This document shows, piece after piece, positions 23,195 to 31,775 of a DNA stretch of 64,000 nucleotides. The DNA comes from DASRAP01 sp035277145 (GTDB lineage: Bacteria > Gemmatimonadota > Gemmatimonadetes > Gemmatimonadales > Gemmatimonadaceae): positions 1-64,000 of the forward strand of contig DATELA010000104.1 in the NCBI GenBank assembly GCA_035277145.1, given 5' to 3'. The notes below the pieces were generated by a model. The model did not search any database. It was given only the letters and a program-made list of their open reading frames with translations, and was not told the DNA's origin. Numbering within the stretch: position 1 is the first letter of the stretch; each line of letters begins with the position of its first letter. Position numbers and translations under genes: made by a program.

Positions 23195-26100
23195 GTGCAT
23201 CGTCCCGCACTCATCTCCGCCCTCGTGCTCAGCGCCTCAATAGCGCAAGCACAAGTCGTCGATTCCGCCACCATCGCCGGTATGCGCTGGCGCAATGTCG
23301 GCCCCGCGAACTTCATGGGCCGCCTCTCCGACGTCACCGGAATTCCCGGCCCCTCCAAAACCGTCTTCGTCGCAGCAGCGGCGGGCGGCATCTGGAAAAC
23401 ATCCAACAACGGACAAACCTGGCGCCCGGTGTTCGACGACAAGCGCGTGATCTCCATGGGCGCGCTCGCCATCGCACCATCCGACACCATGCAAGTGTGG
23501 GCCGGTACCGGCGAACCTAACTCGCGTAACTCCATCGAACCCGGCGGCGGCATCTTCAAATCCACCGACGGCGGCGTCACGTGGCGCGCGATGGGCCTCG
23601 AGAAAACGCAGCACATCGGCCGCATCGTCGTACACCCCACCAATCCGAACATCATCTACGTCGCCGCACTCGGCGCCGCCTGGAAATCGAATCCGGAGCG
23701 CGGACTCTACAAGAGCACCGACGGCGGCACGACGTGGACGATGAACAAGTTCGTCAGCGACAAAGCGGGCTTCATCGACATCGCCATTCACCCGACGAAT
23801 CCGAACATTCTGTTCGCCGCGAGCTGGGAACGCGTGCGCACACCGTACTCGCTCACGAGCGGTGGCCCCGGTTCTGATTTGTGGAAGACCACCGACGGCG
23901 GCGCAACGTGGACGAAAGTTGCGGGCGGCGGCTGGCCCGAAGGTGTGAAGGGCCGCATCGGCATCGACATCGCAACGAGCAACCCGAATTACATCTACGC
24001 GATCGTCGAAGCGGCTGCACCACAAGCGGGCGGCGGTTTCACGCCGTCGCGCAATCCCGCGGGCAACGGTTTGTATCAGTCGACAGACGGCGGCGCAACG
24101 TGGACGCGCACGAGCACATCGAACACGCGCCCCTTCTATTACAGCAACGTCGCGGCCGATCCAAAGAATCCCAATCGCGTCTACTTCTCGTCGACGCCGC
24201 TCATGGTGTCCGACGAAGGCGGACGCAACGCACGCTCGGCGGCGCAAAACGTACACGTCGACGATCACGGTATCTGGATCGATCCCAATGATCCCGAGCG
24301 CATTTATCTCGCGAACGACGGTGGTGTTGCGATCACGTTCGACAAAGGCGGCAACTGGTGGCAGCCGCAGAATATTCCGATCGCGCAGTTCTACGAAGTC
24401 GCTTACGACATGGCGGTGCCGTACAACATTTGCGGCGGCGCGCAGGACAACGGCACGTGGTGCGGACCATCGCGCCGCCGTGGCGGTGCAACGAATCTCG
24501 CGTACTGGTTCACCATCGCGGGCGGCGACGGATTCTATGCAGCGATGGATCCGACGGATGCAAACATCGTGTACGGCGAATCGCAGGGCGGCAACGCGTC
24601 GCGTGTGAATCTCAAGACGGGCGAGCGACAGAACTTCTCGCGCCCGCAGTGGCAACCGCGATATCGCATGTGGGAAGATTCCATCGCGACGGTGCGCGGC
24701 GACCCGCTGCGTCCCGCGACGCCTGCACAGAATGCGGCGATCGCAGCGCTGCGCGCGCGTCAGCGCACGGATTCGATCGACGGACAACTGCGTTTCAACT
24801 GGAACACGCCGTTCTTCCTGTCGCCGCACAATCCGAAAGTCATTTACTACGGCGGCAATCAGGTTCTCAAGTCTCTCAAGGCCGGCGAAGAGTTTTTCTC
24901 GATCTCGAAAGATTTGTCCAAGCAGATGGTCGCGCGTATGGACACTGCCGACAACTGGACGGGCGGCATTACGATCGACGCGACCGGCGCCGAGACTTAT
25001 GGGACAGTAGTGACGGTTACGGAAAGTCCATTGAAGGCCGGCATGCTGATCGCGGGCACGGACGACGGCAACTTGTGGGTGACGCAGAACGATGGCGGTG
25101 CTTGGACGGAAGTGTCGGGCAAAGTGCCGGGGCTTCCGTCGAAAGACATCTATGTGTCGCGCGTTGAGGCTTCGCGCTTTGATGTGAATACGTTTTATGT
25201 CTCGTTCGAAAACCATCGCTGGAACGATTTCAAACCGTACGTCTACGTGACGACGGATGCGGGTGCGTCATTCAGATCGATTGCAGCGAATTTGCCGAGT
25301 GATGGGCCTGGCGATTATGTGCGCGTGATTCGTGAGAGTCCGCGTAATCGCGACGTGTTGTTCGTGGGCACGTCGGTGGCGGTGTATGCGTCGATCGATC
25401 GCGGCGCGAACTGGTCGCGATTCATGGCGGGCATGCCGACGGTACCGATTTACGATTTGCAGGTGCATCCGCGCGATCGCGAATTGATTGCGGCGACGCA
25501 CGGTCGCGGATTCTGGATTGCCGATGTTGCGCCGATCGAACAGATGACGCTGCGCACGATGACGGCGAACGCGTATTTGTTCGAGCCGAAGACGGCGTTC
25601 CAGTACGGCGAGGCGCCGACGCGTATGGCGAGCGGCAATGGAAACGCGCAGGCGTTTTTTCAGACGAACAGTCCCGCGTATGGTGCGGCGATTTCGTATC
25701 GATTGACTGCAGCCGCGGCGAATTTGCGTTTGCAGATTGTCGACGCACTCGGCGACACGATTGCGACTGTTGCAGGCGCGCCGACGACGGTGGGATTGCA
25801 CACGGTGAACTGGGCGTTCAATGGAACGCGTCCGGTGGTTGCGGCTCCGCGTGCGGCGTTGAGTCCGAGTGAGCGTCGCGACAGCATTTTGCGCGCGGTG
25901 CGTGGACCGATGGTGTTGGATTCATTGCGTCGCGCGGGATATGACACGACGGTGTTGGCGCAGGCGCGTGCCGCGTTGAATCCGCAGCCGGTTGCTCCGC
26001 CGAATTTCGGTGGTGGACGTGGTGGTGGCGGCGGCGGTGGTGGAGGAGGTGGCGGCGGACGCGGTGGTGGTGGTGCATGCGAGCGTCCGCTTACGCAGTG

Positions 26101-26554
26101 GGATGAATTCTGCGCGCGTCCTGGTGAAGGCGCGGCTGGTGGTGGACGTGGAGGTGGTGGAGGAGGCGGTGGTGGTGGTGGTGGCGGCGGCGAAGCTGGT
26201 GAAGGCCGCGGTGGTGCAGGTGCTGCGCCGCCAGCAACTCCACCGACTGCAGCTGGTGGTGGTCGCGGTGGACGTGGTGGTGGAACGCCCGCGAGCGTCG
26301 CGCAGGTGTTTGGAATTATTGGATTGCCCGCGCCGGCTGGTGGCGGTGGTCGTGGTGGTCGTGGCGGCGGCGGCGGATTTGGTGGTGGCGGTGGCGGGTT
26401 CACCGCAGGCACCGGTGATTACGCAGTCGTGCTTACCGTTGGTGGGCAGGTACTAAAACAGAAACTGCGTGTTGAGAATGTTGGTGCGAGTTCGAGTGGT
26501 GGAGGGGGAGGGCCGGAGGAGGAAGGAGATCGCGCGAAGGCGAGATCGAAGTAA
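23195..26554 (+). CDS. Large secreted VPS10/BNR-repeat (sortilin-like) propeller protein
   Basis: 1,119 residues from GTG 23195, with a signal peptide ending at IAQAQ. Residues about 45-800 are BNR/Asp-box propeller repeats (STDGGVTWRAMG, STDGGTTWTMN, TTDGGATWTKV, STDGGATWTRT), the pattern of VPS10-domain or photosystem-assembly-like sialidase-fold proteins; many are annotated as glycosyl hydrolases without evidence. The C-terminal third holds long runs of Gly with Arg (about nt 26010-26400), then a short beta domain (YAVVLTVGGQVLKQKLRVEN). An outer-surface binding role is likely. The poly-Gly runs are unusual and may be length-variable. A strong terminator follows. Confidence 0.85.
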   Translation: MHRPALISALVLSASIAQAQVVDSATIAGMRWRNVGPANFMGRLSDVTGIPGPSKTVFVAAAAGGIWKTSNNGQTWRPVFDDKRVISMGALAIAPSDTMQVWAGTGEPNSRNSIEPGGGIFKSTDGGVTWRAMGLEKTQHIGRIVVHPTNPNIIYVAALGAAWKSNPERGLYKSTDGGTTWTMNKFVSDKAGFIDIAIHPTNPNILFAASWERVRTPYSLTSGGPGSDLWKTTDGGATWTKVAGGGWPEGVKGRIGIDIATSNPNYIYAIVEAAAPQAGGGFTPSRNPAGNGLYQSTDGGATWTRTSTSNTRPFYYSNVAADPKNPNRVYFSSTPLMVSDEGGRNARSAAQNVHVDDHGIWIDPNDPERIYLANDGGVAITFDKGGNWWQPQNIPIAQFYEVAYDMAVPYNICGGAQDNGTWCGPSRRRGGATNLAYWFTIAGGDGFYAAMDPTDANIVYGESQGGNASRVNLKTGERQNFSRPQWQPRYRMWEDSIATVRGDPLRPATPAQNAAIAALRARQRTDSIDGQLRFNWNTPFFLSPHNPKVIYYGGNQVLKSLKAGEEFFSISKDLSKQMVARMDTADNWTGGITIDATGAETYGTVVTVTESPLKAGMLIAGTDDGNLWVTQNDGGAWTEVSGKVPGLPSKDIYVSRVEASRFDVNTFYVSFENHRWNDFKPYVYVTTDAGASFRSIAANLPSDGPGDYVRVIRESPRNRDVLFVGTSVAVYASIDRGANWSRFMAGMPTVPIYDLQVHPRDRELIAATHGRGFWIADVAPIEQMTLRTMTANAYLFEPKTAFQYGEAPTRMASGNGNAQAFFQTNSPAYGAAISYRLTAAAANLRLQIVDALGDTIATVAGAPTTVGLHTVNWAFNGTRPVVAAPRAALSPSERRDSILRAVRGPMVLDSLRRAGYDTTVLAQARAALNPQPVAPPNFGGGRGGGGGGGGGGGGGRGGGGACERPLTQWDEFCARPGEGAAGGGRGGGGGGGGGGGGGGEAGEGRGGAGAAPPATPPTAAGGGRGGRGGGTPASVAQVFGIIGLPAPAGGGGRGGRGGGGGFGGGGGGFTAGTGDYAVVLTVGGQVLKQKLRVENVGASSSGGGGGPEEEGDRAKARSK

Positions 26555-26580
26555 GAGGGGTTGTGGAGAGAAGGAGTTAA

Positions 26581-26613
26581 CGGGGCGCTGAGGGAAGGCG
26601 CCCCGTTTTTCTT
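26581..26613 (+). terminator. Intrinsic terminator after the VPS10-like gene
   Basis: The stem CGGGGCGC (26581-26588) pairs with GCGCCCCG (26598-26605) across a nine-base loop and is followed by TTTTTCTT. This is a textbook rho-independent terminator located 27 bases after the stop codon. Confidence 0.93.
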
Positions 26614-26687
26614 ATACTCTTGTCCGGCGGTGTAACGCCTTGCGCAACGTCGAAGGGGAACGTGGATTTTGGCGGCGCCATTGCAGG

Positions 26688-27377
26688 ATGCGTGGACGAC
26701 TCACACCCGCTACGCTCGTGAGACTATCCGAGAAAACTATCGAACTGAATTTCTGCGCACAGCTGAATGAGTTTTTGTCGCGCCGATTGTTTTGGTTCGG
26801 CTTGACCCAGCTGCAGGAGTTCAACGCTGGCTATGACGTGTTCACTCGAGTCGGCGGTGTTCTACTGGTGCTGCAGTTCAAGGCGTCGAACTACTTACTC
26901 GCAACCGGAAGGAGACGATTTTACGCGCCACACCCCCAGCTTTCGAAGCTCAGGACTTTGGGTACGCGCCGACCTCGTTCCGTCTTCTACGTTTTTCCAA
27001 GTCTAGGGAGCACCATGGAAATGAGTGCGAGTTCAGATCTAATTGCGCAGACACAGCTGTTGGATGCAGGTTCAATTCCCACAACGGTTGGGCCGCCGAC
27101 CAAGAAAGACGGGAACCTTCGAAAAAACGGAGTTCACTACATCGATGTCGGCCCCGGAGTCGCTACCATTCACTCGGAACCCACCGACGTTCCACTAACA
27201 TCCGCCCGAGCAGTTCTCGAAACCCGGCCGCGGAGCATTTTGAGACGCGTGGTCGCACCCGAGTTGAGGGGTGACGTCCGACGCGACGACGATGGCGACG
27301 GAGCGTGGCTGCGCGACGTCAGACGCGCGGTATCGCGGAGCGCACTCGGTGCGATTCTCTTACCGCCCGTCACTTAG
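26688..27377 (+). CDS. Orphan protein with possible PD-(D/E)XK nuclease-like core
   Basis: About 229 residues from ATG 26688; TTG 26640 or GTG 26718 are alternatives. I do not recognise the family. The N-terminal half contains NAGYDVFTRVGGVLLVLQFK, in which an Asp is followed 13-15 residues later by Q-x-K after a hydrophobic strand. That spacing matches the D-Xn-(E/Q)xK core of restriction-endonuclease-like folds. The rest (FYAPHPQLSKLRTLG, VFYVFPSL) has no motif I know. Codon use is less GC-rich than the neighbours, suggesting transfer. The gene follows a terminator and precedes a gene-poor stretch, consistent with a small inserted accessory gene. Nuclease activity is an inference only. Confidence 0.55.
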   Translation: MRGRLTPATLVRLSEKTIELNFCAQLNEFLSRRLFWFGLTQLQEFNAGYDVFTRVGGVLLVLQFKASNYLLATGRRRFYAPHPQLSKLRTLGTRRPRSVFYVFPSLGSTMEMSASSDLIAQTQLLDAGSIPTTVGPPTKKDGNLRKNGVHYIDVGPGVATIHSEPTDVPLTSARAVLETRPRSILRRVVAPELRGDVRRDDDGDGAWLRDVRRAVSRSALGAILLPPVT

Positions 27378-27855
27378 CCGACCCTAGGGCTGCGGAACCT
27401 CAACGCGCCGAAGCCACTCAGGCGAACCAACTCCACCATTGAGGGCAAACGTCCTGAAATCGCACGGAGCGGAATACGACACCCTTGTCATGCACCTGTC
27501 CTACAGCGTGACTCCTTGCGGCAAGACCACGCCGTGGGTGAATTGGAGCGTGTGAACAACCCATCGCGGGGCGTCGCAACACTGGTTTGACGCGGTACGC
27601 CACAGCGGTGTGCTCACGCGGTGCGCTCGTTCTTCGCGGAGTCCCAAGTGAATCGCATTGGCAATCTACAGGTGTATATACAACGCGGCAAGTCCGATGT
27701 GGAACACTGCTTGCCCGCGTCAGCGGGCCGTCAGCGTCGATCCCGGGGACCCGCGCCGCGCGGCTCGTCACAGCCCCGTTGCACCGACCAGTCTGATTTC
27801 TACATTGTAGAATACGTCGCCGCAGTCACCGCGACGCTTCTCGAGGAATCCGACC
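27378..27855. other. 478-bp stretch without a convincing gene
   Basis: Short frames exist on both strands, but none has a plausible start, codon bias or recognisable motif. The composition is mixed and the region may be decayed foreign DNA together with the orphan gene before it. The last 60 bases hold the control region of the S41 peptidase, including the palindrome at 27798-27812. Confidence 0.6.
27798..27812. promoter_or_regulatory. Palindrome TTCTACA-T-TGTAGAA upstream of the S41 peptidase
   Basis: A perfect 7+1+7 inverted repeat 43 bases before the peptidase start. Its right arm overlaps TAGAAT, a possible -10 box. The same core, TCTACA-N-TGTAGA, occurs upstream of the ADOP/PadR operon at 36611-36623, so both may be bound by one regulator. 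Confidence 0.6.
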
Positions 27856-29595
27856 ATGAAAACCCGGACCACCATCTGGCCGCTCTGCGCAATGCTCGCA
27901 GCAGTAACCCCAGCCTGCGCGCAAAAAGCGACGGCCGTGCACGAACCGGCGCGACTGCTCGCCGCGCCACCGGATGGGCCCGCGTATCTGGCGCGATCTC
28001 AGGAAGCCGCGCGGCTCGTTAGCGCAGGACAACTCGACGCCGCAGAACAGGTCTACGAAGAGATCACTCGCACCTACCCCATTCAGGGTGACGCGTGGAT
28101 TCGCCTCGCTGACGTGCGCTTTCGACTGCGCAACTTTCGTGAAGCCGCCGACGCGTACGCGAAGGCCGCAGACTTGCTCGGCCCATCGGCGGTCGGCAGG
28201 CCGCGGTATGGTCAGGCCGTCAGTCTTGTTCAGGCCGGCGACACCGATGCGGCGCTCGCCGCCATCGACGACCTCGTGTTCGAGACGCGTTACGTGCGCC
28301 GTCCTTCGCTGTACGATGATCCCAACTTCGCGTCACTGAGAACCCATCCGGCGTTTATCCGCGCCACCGGACGCGATGTCGCCGCGGCCACCCTGCCCCG
28401 CGTCGAAGGCTGGCGTCGCGATATCGACTACCTCTTGTCGGAGATGAAACGGATCGAGCCCGAGTTTCATGACAAACCGATCTCACCGGAAATTGCGCGA
28501 CAAGCGCGCGACCTTTCGGCTGCTGTTCCAAGCTTGTCAGACGACGAGGTGCTCGTCGGAATCTGGCGCATCATCGGATCGCTGGGACACGGTCACACGG
28601 GATTGTTCCCGTTCGTGCCGTCGCGCCGCGAGTACCACCAGCTTCCAATGCAACTGTACGCATTTCCCGAAGGAATCTTTGTCGTGGCCGCGTCGGGCGA
28701 TGCAGCAGATCTCGCAGGCGCGCAGATCGTCGCAATCGAAGGAACGCCGGCGCTCGACGCGCTGAAAAAAGTTGGTGCAATGCAAGGCAACGAAAGCGGC
28801 ATGCAAGTTTTGTGGACCGGAGCGTATCACGTAGGTGTGACAGAGATTCTGAAAGGCCTTGGCATCACGCGCGACGTCAACCGCGTCGGATTGTCGTTGC
28901 GTCTACCAACCGGTGAAACCGTACAGCGCACCGTTCAAGCAATTCCGCTGACGCGATGGCAAAAACTCGTTCCACCGCCAAAAGTGTCCGCGCCACTTTT
29001 TCTGCAGCGCGTTGCGCAACAGCACTGGTTCGTGGACCTGCCGGACAAGGATGCGATGTTCGTGCAGGTGAATCAGGTCCAGCCGAGCAGCAACGAGACG
29101 CTCGCGGCGTTCGGGCTGCGTTTGCGGGACTCGCTGGCAGTGAGCAGGTCGCGCAATGTGATTCTCGATCTTCGGCACAACAACGGCGGCAACACGTACT
29201 TGTACCCGGAGCTGGTGCGCACGCTCGTCAGCTTCACCACGCAACGCGACAGACAGTTGTATGTCATCACGGGTCGCGGCACATACTCGGCGGCGGCCAA
29301 CCTTATTACCGATCTCGAGCGTTTCGCGAATCCCATCTTCGTCGGCGAACCGAGCAGCATGACCGGCAACAACGCCGGCGATGAGTCCATGTTTGTTTTG
29401 CCGTATAGCGGACTCAACGGCGCGTTCTCGAGTGTGCGTTGGCAACTCAGCCATCCGTGGGACATACGGCGATCGATTGTTCCGCAGATGCCGGTTCAGC
29501 TCACAGCAGCCGCGTATTTCCGCGGTGAAGATCCTGTGCTCGATGCGATCACTCGGCGCATAGCGGCAGAGCGAGCGGGGAGGAGAGCGCAGTAG
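27856..29595 (+). CDS. Secreted peptidase S41-family protein with N-terminal TPR region
   Basis: 579 residues. A signal peptide ends near TPACAQ. A TPR-like region (about residues 45-160: AGQLDAAEQVYEEITRTYPI, NFREAADAYAKAADLLG) precedes an S41 protease domain. That domain has LDLRHNNGGNTYLYPELVRT near residue 436 and the presumed nucleophile region GRGTYSAAANLI near 476 (Ser following T-Y), as in C-terminal-processing-protease relatives. No PDZ domain is obvious. It is a periplasmic or secreted serine protease, or a catalytically altered relative. A 7+1+7 palindrome lies upstream, and a minisatellite and hairpin follow. Confidence 0.83.
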   Translation: MKTRTTIWPLCAMLAAVTPACAQKATAVHEPARLLAAPPDGPAYLARSQEAARLVSAGQLDAAEQVYEEITRTYPIQGDAWIRLADVRFRLRNFREAADAYAKAADLLGPSAVGRPRYGQAVSLVQAGDTDAALAAIDDLVFETRYVRRPSLYDDPNFASLRTHPAFIRATGRDVAAATLPRVEGWRRDIDYLLSEMKRIEPEFHDKPISPEIARQARDLSAAVPSLSDDEVLVGIWRIIGSLGHGHTGLFPFVPSRREYHQLPMQLYAFPEGIFVVAASGDAADLAGAQIVAIEGTPALDALKKVGAMQGNESGMQVLWTGAYHVGVTEILKGLGITRDVNRVGLSLRLPTGETVQRTVQAIPLTRWQKLVPPPKVSAPLFLQRVAQQHWFVDLPDKDAMFVQVNQVQPSSNETLAAFGLRLRDSLAVSRSRNVILDLRHNNGGNTYLYPELVRTLVSFTTQRDRQLYVITGRGTYSAAANLITDLERFANPIFVGEPSSMTGNNAGDESMFVLPYSGLNGAFSSVRWQLSHPWDIRRSIVPQMPVQLTAAAYFRGEDPVLDAITRRIAAERAGRRAQ

Positions 29596-29610
29596 CGTCA
29601 GGACCGAATG

Positions 29611-29669
29611 AACGGCGTAATGGGCCGATTTAACGGCGTAATGGGCCGTTGAAACGGCGTGGTGGGTTA
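29611..29669. repeat. 21-bp minisatellite (about 2.8 units)
   Basis: Units AACGGCGTAATGGGCCGATTT, AACGGCGTAATGGGCCGTTGA (one extra base not shown here beyond the unit) and a shorter AACGGCGTGGTGGG lie just after the S41 peptidase stop codon. They share no sequence with the other repeats in the window. Confidence 0.8.
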
Positions 29670-29710
29670 GTGCCCACAACGCATTTCATACGGCTCATAA
29701 CGCAGTTCGA

Positions 29711-29743
29711 GGCACTACTACAGTTTCAAACTGTAGCAGTGCC
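29711..29743. terminator. 16-bp hairpin between convergent genes, possible bidirectional terminator
   Basis: GGCACTACTACAGTTT (29711-29726) and AAACTGTAGCAGTGCC (29728-29743) form an inverted repeat with a single mismatch and a one-base centre. It lies between the convergent S41 peptidase and beta-lactamase-like genes. There is no T-run, so it may act as an RNA-processing structure, or, because it contains CTACA...TGTAG, as a protein site. Confidence 0.5.
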
Positions 29744-29766
29744 AAGTTCGTCCGTGCTTAGCAGCG

Positions 29767-31206
29767 CTACTGCACCCGCTCAAAATTCCATATGTTGCCC
29801 ACAAACATCTCCGTCACCGTTCCACTCGGCCCGCGCCGGAACGCCACGTAACCCGACCCGTCCTCACGCACAAAGAGCAGCGGCGCGACTTCGATGAATC
29901 GCCGCCCACGCGCGATGCTCATCATGAGTGCTGAACTGTCCGGTGCCGCGGTAATCGACACGATGTACGGAGCGCTGCGCGGTGTGCACGTGTGGCATGA
30001 CGTCGACGGAACGAACCGGCCAACGAAATCGCCAACACGCGTGCGGAAATCAGGCGGAGGCGCCGGAACAGGAAGACGCACGAGCGACGCAGGATAGTAC
30101 CGGTTGAGAATCCGCTCTTTGAGTTCGTCGCGCATCGAGCCGCCTTCGCGATGCTGCACGATGAAGAATCCATCGTTGTGTTCCGGAATCAGCACCATGA
30201 GCGCACTGAATCCCGCCATGTCGCCGGCGTGCTCGACGGTGCGCAATGCGCCGACATAGTCCTCGTAGAATCCAAGCGCAAAACCGGGAAGGCGTGGATG
30301 AGGCGTCGCATGTTGTCGCTGCATGAAACGCGACGCGTACTGCGACAACACGCGTGCGTTGCCCACGCGACCGAGCTGCAGATTCGCAATGATGAACGTG
30401 CTCATGTCGCGCGCGGTGCTGTTCACGGACGATGCCGGCGTGGTGAGGTACCACTCCCACGGCTCCGGCAGCACGGAGTCTCCGCGCACGCTGTATCCAA
30501 TCGCGACGCGATGCGCCTGCGACGCGGGCACGTTGACATTCGTGCTCTTCATACCAAGCGGCGCCCACACGGCTGAATCCAGAAACCGTTCGTGGGACTG
30601 CTTGGTGACGTCTTCAATCATTGCGCCGGCGAGCGTCATGCCGTACGTGGAATAACTCGTCGTCGTTCCCGACGAACGCACACGCACGAGACGCGTGCGT
30701 AAGAACTCGCCGAGTGGAAGTACCGCCGCTGCATTCGGCGCCATCGTGCCGGGACGAATTTCGTCAAACCCCGCGGTGTGATCGAGCAAGTGTTCGACGA
30801 GCACCGGACCGCCGAGCGTGTCCTTCACCTTCACGCTCGTCAGATAGCGATTCACATCTGCGTTGAGATCGACGCGTCCCTGATCGGCAAGCTGCACAAC
30901 GCCGAACGCCGTGAAGACTTTGCTGATCGAGCCGATGCGCCAGATAGTCGAATCGGGCGACACCGGTGTCTTGCGCGCAATGTCGCTTACACCGTAACCG
31001 CGACACGTGAACAGTTCGCCGTTGCGCACGAAGCACACGGCAGCGCCGGGAATGCGATCGCGCTTCATCATTGCGTTCACTGCCGAATCGAGAAACGCGT
31101 TGAGCTCAGCGCGATCGCGCGGACCAGGTGGAACAGTTTGTTGTTTGGCAACGAACGCGGTGGCGAAAACGCCGATCGTTGCGGCAAATGCGGTGAGTGT
31201 TTTCAT
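29767..31206 (-). CDS. Serine hydrolase, class C beta-lactamase/PBP4*-like
   Basis: 479 residues from ATG 31206, which overlaps the upstream regulator's stop (ATGA). It has a signal peptide (MKTLTAFAATIGVFATAFVA). The catalytic SxxK is S93-I-S-K96 in RIGSISKVFTAFG. The third motif is HAG in VEHAGDMAGFSALMVL. The second motif, usually Y-x-N, appears here as YST in YSTYGMTLAGAMIE, so the Asn is replaced. It is probably a periplasmic esterase or D-amino-peptidase-type enzyme, not necessarily a beta-lactamase. It is the last gene of a three-gene operon with an M61 peptidase and an ArsR-type regulator. Confidence 0.87.
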   Translation of the reverse strand: MKTLTAFAATIGVFATAFVAKQQTVPPGPRDRAELNAFLDSAVNAMMKRDRIPGAAVCFVRNGELFTCRGYGVSDIARKTPVSPDSTIWRIGSISKVFTAFGVVQLADQGRVDLNADVNRYLTSVKVKDTLGGPVLVEHLLDHTAGFDEIRPGTMAPNAAAVLPLGEFLRTRLVRVRSSGTTTSYSTYGMTLAGAMIEDVTKQSHERFLDSAVWAPLGMKSTNVNVPASQAHRVAIGYSVRGDSVLPEPWEWYLTTPASSVNSTARDMSTFIIANLQLGRVGNARVLSQYASRFMQRQHATPHPRLPGFALGFYEDYVGALRTVEHAGDMAGFSALMVLIPEHNDGFFIVQHREGGSMRDELKERILNRYYPASLVRLPVPAPPPDFRTRVGDFVGRFVPSTSCHTCTPRSAPYIVSITAAPDSSALMMSIARGRRFIEVAPLLFVREDGSGYVAFRRGPSGTVTEMFVGNIWNFERVQ

Positions 31207-31775
31207 GCGGGCCCACTCGGTGAAAGAGACCATGTGAACTGGAGCAGCGTGCGTGCCGTGCGCGTGGGACGGCGCTGCTGCAGAAAGAGCGCGATGATCT
31301 GTCCGATGTGTTCGTTCAGCGCGGCGACATCGTCTGCATCGAGCAAACCCTGCAAACGAGCAGACCAGATGTTGCGATGCTTACCGCGCGGAATCACATC
31401 GGTCTTTGACAGCGCTCGCGTAAAGTCGCGACGCGCCGCGCGCCACAGCGAATCCGTCACTGCGCGCACGGCTCGCCGGTTCGCCGCGTTCGTCGTGTCG
31501 TATCGCAAGAACATCGGACGGCCGGCAACGTCGAACTTGGTATCGCGGCGCCCTGATCCGCGCCCGCCGTTGACGGCATTGACCAGCAAAGCCTTTTCGA
31601 GCCGGCGGAGATGGTAGTAGAGGCGATCAGCCGGCTTGCCAATCAACTCAGCCAGCTCGACCACGGTGCTCGGGCCATGCGCGGCGAGCGCGTCGATGAT
31701 TGCTTGCCGCACCGGTGAGCCGAGCACGCGAATCTGTTTCGCGTCGCGGACTTCGTAGCCTTCGCGTGGATTCAT
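31203..31775 (-). CDS. ArsR-type winged-helix regulator
   Basis: 190 residues from ATG 31775, which overlaps the M61 gene stop (ATGA). The DNA-binding domain is at residues about 10-85: IRVLGSPVRQAIIDALAAHG, then TVVELAELIGKPADRLYYHL and the wing. The C-terminal 100 residues are helical and have no motif I recognise; no metal-binding cysteines are seen. It sits in the middle of an operon and probably regulates it from the palindromic ATTTTGTAAAAT overlapping the operon promoter. Confidence 0.82.
   Translation of the reverse strand: MNPREGYEVRDAKQIRVLGSPVRQAIIDALAAHGPSTVVELAELIGKPADRLYYHLRRLEKALLVNAVNGGRGSGRRDTKFDVAGRPMFLRYDTTNAANRRAVRAVTDSLWRAARRDFTRALSKTDVIPRGKHRNIWSARLQGLLDADDVAALNEHIGQIIALFLQQRRPTRTARTLLQFTWSLSPSGPA

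Noticed and set aside
23237..25216. A 659-residue open frame antisense to the VPS10-like gene
   Set aside because: No motif, an Arg-rich composition, and complete overlap with clear BNR repeats on the other strand.
26010..26400. Poly-glycine region of the VPS10-like protein as an assembly artefact
   Set aside because: The frame is kept throughout and similar Gly/Arg runs occur in other secreted proteins here, so it is more likely real.
27418..27771. A 117-residue minus-strand frame in the gene-poor region
   Set aside because: No recognisable motif, poor start and uneven codon use.
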